Shown piece after piece: positions 60,827 through 64,000 of a DNA stretch of 64,000 nt; within the stretch, counting starts at the first letter, position 1; every line of letters begins with the position of its first letter. The notes under the pieces are model-generated. The model did not search any database. It was not told the DNA's origin and was given only the letters and a program-made list of their open reading frames with translations. Both the position numbers and the translations under genes were made by a program. The stretch comes from Combretum micranthum. Lineage: Eukaryota; Streptophyta; Magnoliopsida; Myrtales; Combretaceae. The stretch lies in contig JAMXBD010001581.1 of assembly GCA_024138025.1 (NCBI GenBank), positions 248,001 through 312,000 of the forward strand, read 5' to 3'.

Positions 60827-61464
60827 GGATGTAACTGGATGGGCTGGTATAGGGATCCCGACCCACCTGTTTCGTTAATAGATATCTAACAACTTGATAC
60901 TATGCTTAAATAAAATAAGACATGTTGGAGCTATCATCTATTCTATCTCCTAGAGATTTTTTTTGTTTTATATTTACTAAACTAGTTAAGGATTTTAGAA
61001 CTTTTCATTTAAATTTGCTCAAGTCATGTTTGTTTTCATATTGTTCGATGTCTGTTATATTTTAACCCTAACAAGAGATTTACTTTAACCATGATCTTAA
61101 AATTTTATTTCATCGCCTATATCTCATAAGTAATATATTTATGTGTTTAAATATTGAATCATGAAAATAGTCTGCCACATATTCTCTATTCTATATACAT
61201 CTTTTCATTTTTGGATGTATAGAAAACGTTTGTCATTAGCACCTGCTTCTCTCAAATTTATTATTGAAATGTAAAATAGGTTGAAAAAAAAAATAAAATT
61301 ATAGGATCAGGTTTTGATATCTAAATCAAATCATATAGGACGGGTTTAAATACAGTATGAAAATCCTATAGAATTATAGGGTCGGGTTCAGTAGACCCTA
61401 TAAGATAGCGGGTCGGGTTTCGGATTCATATGATCTGTCCAAAACCCAACCCAATTATATCTCT
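60827..61464. mobile_element. Candidate hAT-like non-autonomous element
   Basis: The left end reads GGATGTAACTGGATGGGCTGG. The right end, reverse complemented, reads GAGATATAATTGGGTTGGG, giving an imperfect inverted repeat. Flanks GTTAACCC (60819-60826) and ATTAACCT (61465-61472) agree at 6 of 8 positions, compatible with an eroded 8-bp duplication. Subterminal GACGGG/GTCGGGTT and GACCC words occur near the right end. No reading frame. It lies within the 175-bp array. Confidence 0.45.
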
Positions 61465-62088
61465 ATTAACCTCTAAGACCCAAATCCAATATTTTTGCGT
61501 ATAAAAATCAGCAACTTTTAAGGAAAGCTAAAAATTCACTACTTGTGAAATTTTGGGAACTCGAATTTGGAAATTTGTTTCATAATCATTTAATAGTACC
61601 TCATCCGTTTTCACATATGAAGAATAGGAATTTGACAAGTTATCCTAGAAAACTTGAAACTCATGCTTTGTAAGCAATCAAAATTGGCGATTTTTGGGAA
61701 ATATCCCAAATATCATGATTATCGACATATAAAAAGTTGATGATTATTCAAATTGAAAAAAAAAAAACACTAATTGTAAGTTTCTAGAGACCAAGATTAA
61801 CTAATTTCAGTAAAATCATCTTATGAAGCATCACAAGCTAATCCCCTTTGATAAATAGGAATTTGGCAGAAAAACCCAGCATCTTAAACTCCATAATGTA
61901 TATAGTCTATTAGAAATGGCAAATTTTCACTGAAAATTGAACAATTCATATTCCTAAATTTTTATAAACCTAGATTGGTTGGCTTTCCTCTAGAATTATA
62001 TGACTGTGTCACACGACTCCTCCCTTCTAAAACAAGATCTGTTCCGTAGTGACTCTGAAAGCCCAAAATGTATAATATTGGATAAATT

Positions 62089-62453
62089 AAGTTAGAAGAT
62101 ATTAACGTTTAAGAATCAGTTTATTTAAGATATAATTGTTTCAAATGATTGAAAAAAAGGAATTAATATTTTGCAAAGTGAGTCTAATGAAATATTAAAG
62201 TTTTATAAAGTTCATTTAAGGTATTAACGTTTAAATCAAGTTTCCCTAGTTTTTGTTAATGGTTAAGTATCAATATCTTAGTCCTTATTTGACTTATTTT
62301 ACAAAAAATTGATATCTTTTTTAACCACTTGAAACATTGATACTTTAAATGAATTTATTTTCAAATGTTTATTTCTCTTTTTAACCACTTAGAATGCTAA
62401 TACTTTGAATGAACTTACTCTCAAACATTAAGATTTTTCTTTGTAATTTACTC
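62089..62453. mobile_element. Non-autonomous Mutator-like MITE inside the tandem array
   Basis: The ends GATAAATTAAGTTAGAAG and, reverse complemented, GAGTAAATTACAAAGAAAAA follow the GATAAATTACAC-type end of the 12.6, 19.0 and 23.1 kb elements. The interior repeats TTTAACCACTTNGAA and TCATTTAAGGTATTAACG words in inverted arrangement. The flanks share ATAATAT on both sides, consistent with a partly eroded 9-bp duplication. No reading frame. Confidence 0.55.
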
Positions 62454-63480
62454 ACATAATATATGACCTGTCAAATTTCGATTTGGCAAAAGTAAAATAA
62501 AAATCCTTGCTCATGAACATTTATATAATGCCTAACTCCGTATCACCCTTGAAAAATATGAATTTGACAAAATAACCTAGAAAGGCATAAATCCACAACC
62601 AATTGATCAAAAGAAGGTGATTTTTGGAGACGAATGAAAGATTCATACTCGTGAAATTCTAAGAATTTGTATAGGTCAATTTTGATTTAAGAACACTTAT
62701 TAAAACCTCACAAGTTATTCTCATTTAAAAAATGGGAATTTCATTGGGTGACCTGAAAACGCAAAAACCAGTGATTAATGGCCTATTAAAACTATTTATT
62801 TTCAATAAAAGTCTCATAGTTGTAAATTTTTAGAAACCTAGATTAACTTATCTTTCTTTAGAATTATTAAATGATCGATTTTTCTTTGAAAATAAAAAAT
62901 TCACGGAATGACTACAAAATTCTAAAACATATTATTTAGAGGTTATTAAAAGCAGTGATTCTTGCAAAAATTGAAAATCTGTACTCATGGATTCTTAGAA
63001 CCCTAAATCTATGATTTTTATCTAAAATTATCTTATAAATACTAGCCCCATCCCCTTTTGAAAGTACGCATTTCACAAAGTAACCTTGAAAGCCCAAAAA
63101 CTATAATTTATAACCTATTACAACTAACAGTAAATTGCAAAAATCAATAAAATATATAGTCATGAATCTTTAGGATCCTGATTTGGCGATTTTGTTCTAA
63201 AATCATCTAGTGAAAATTGATATGCTATTCCCTCTAAAGTAGGCATTTCACAAGCTGATCTTAGAAGTCTAAAATCATTTATTTATAATTTATTTATCAT
63301 TGGAAATTTTTTGCAAAAGTCAAAAAATATGTGCTTTTAAATTTCTAGTCACTAAGATTAGCGATTTTGGCTCTATAATCATCCAATGACATATGACTAA
63401 CTATGCCCCTTCGAAAAAAAAAGAACTTCATAGCAACTTGAAAGCCCAAAATATACTATAAGCATTTGATCAAACTCGCA

Positions 63481-64000
63481 ACTTATAGATCTTTTATATG
63501 TCTATTTTATGGGTTGAAAATGATTGTATTCCTGTAACTTTAAGGGGTGTTTTACTTGACTTTGATACTTATCTAGAATATATTTCTGTTTTAGAGAGTT
63601 TTTAGAAGATTGAAGACTTTTATTCAAGTTTTGTGGACATAGCTACAGTTTTGAAAGAAATTTAGAGCTTTAAAGAAGTACATGCATGAGCATATACTTG
63701 TCTATATTAGAGCTTTTAGAACTCGGAGAATTAAAAGTTAGAGAGGTACTCAGCCAACTCTAGTATATTTTGCCTGTAAATTCCATAGAAAACCTTACTT
63801 GTCGATGCACATAAGAAATACGCTTAAGAAACTCTGTTGTACATTTTACCCTTGTTCTCTTTAGTTTGTGAATATAAAACATTGTTGAACACAACTCATT
63901 AATCATTCACTTGATACTTAGAACATTAGAAAACAATTTTGAAAGAGTTTCCTAGGGTTTTTGAAGCAACTATAGAGTCAATTGCAGTAATTCAATGATA
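63481..64000. other. End of window, unassigned
   Basis: The tandem repeat words stop after about 63480. The remaining 520 bp has no gene, no clear repeat and no splice-bordered frame. The string TTTGTGAATATAAAACATTG near 63870 is not enough to call an LTR. Confidence 0.5.

Larger units (their letters stand above)
57585..63480. repeat. Decayed ~175-bp tandem repeat array, main block, interrupted by mobile elements
   Basis: The ordered word set of the left block (51.6-52.2 kb) recurs many times. In the uninterrupted part the GGAATTTCA/GAATTTGAC anchor falls at about 62561, 62737, 62898, 63069, 63244 and 63425, spacings of 176, 161, 171, 175 and 181 bp. Earlier anchors are at about 57666, 57835, 58007, 58414, 60521, 61629, 61860 and 62041. 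The 58007-58414 and 58414-60521 gaps shrink to about 180 bp once the MITE (58002-58234) and solo LTR (58535-60457) are removed. Monomers differ at many positions, so the array is old and no longer homogenised. It encodes nothing and resembles a satellite relic in monomer length. Confidence 0.72.

Noticed and set aside
57585..63480. Calling the tandem array a functional centromeric satellite
   Set aside because: Monomer length alone fits, but the units are highly diverged, interrupted and few; nothing in the sequence shows centromere function.
1..64000. CRISPR arrays, bacterial operons or an integrated plasmid or phage
   Set aside because: Tandem repeats present lack regular unique spacers, and the gene structure is clearly that of a plant nucleus.

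Overview
The window is nuclear DNA from a flowering plant, most likely a eudicot. It is very AT-rich and gene-poor, with GT-AG introns in the one convincing gene and plant-type mobile elements throughout: Copia and Gypsy LTR elements, hAT, Mutator-like, CACTA-like and Tourist-like elements, and a tRNA-derived SINE. I cannot name the species. No rRNA, functional tRNA, CRISPR array or bacterial-style operon is visible.

The only host gene is on the + strand at about 37.15-42.2 kb. It encodes a plant telomere-repeat-binding TRF-like protein (TRP1/TBP1/TRFL family): a conserved N-terminal motif, a ubiquitin-like fold in the middle and a C-terminal Myb/telobox domain. All eight coding introns have GT-AG borders and consistent phases, but the reading frame as printed is broken at five places, mostly in short homopolymer runs. 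Either the assembly carries indel errors here or this copy is a very recent pseudogene.

1-19 kb: AT-rich intergenic DNA with a minus-strand Gypsy-type LTR fragment (6.15-6.78 kb), several small inverted-repeat elements (8.1, 11.3, 11.5, 12.6 kb), a 91-bp tandem duplication (16.2 kb) and a dispersed repeat rich in AGCTCGAG-like words (17.2 kb, opposite orientation at 25.5 kb). 19.0-20.5 kb: a Mutator-like element with inverted repeats of roughly 240-300 bp enclosing a broken exon of the mitochondrial enzyme ETF-ubiquinone oxidoreductase, i.e. a Pack-MULE. Relatives with the same ends but no cargo lie at 12.6, 23.1 and 62.1 kb. 33-36 kb: two minisatellite-like arrays and a Gypsy-type LTR fragment.

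42-51 kb: AT-rich spacer carrying a SINE with a perfect 11-bp target duplication (44.5 kb), a long foldback element (48.9 kb), a CACTA-like MITE (50.0 kb) and an 800-bp non-autonomous hAT element with an 8-bp target duplication (50.4-51.2 kb).

51.6-63.5 kb: a decayed tandem array with a monomer of about 175 bp. It is interrupted by younger elements: a Copia element with its reverse transcriptase deleted (53.56-56.64 kb), a Tourist-like MITE, a complete Gypsy-type solo LTR (58.54-60.46 kb, 5-bp target duplication), a hAT-like element and a MULE-MITE. Subtracting the MITE and the solo LTR restores the monomer spacing, so the array is older than these insertions.
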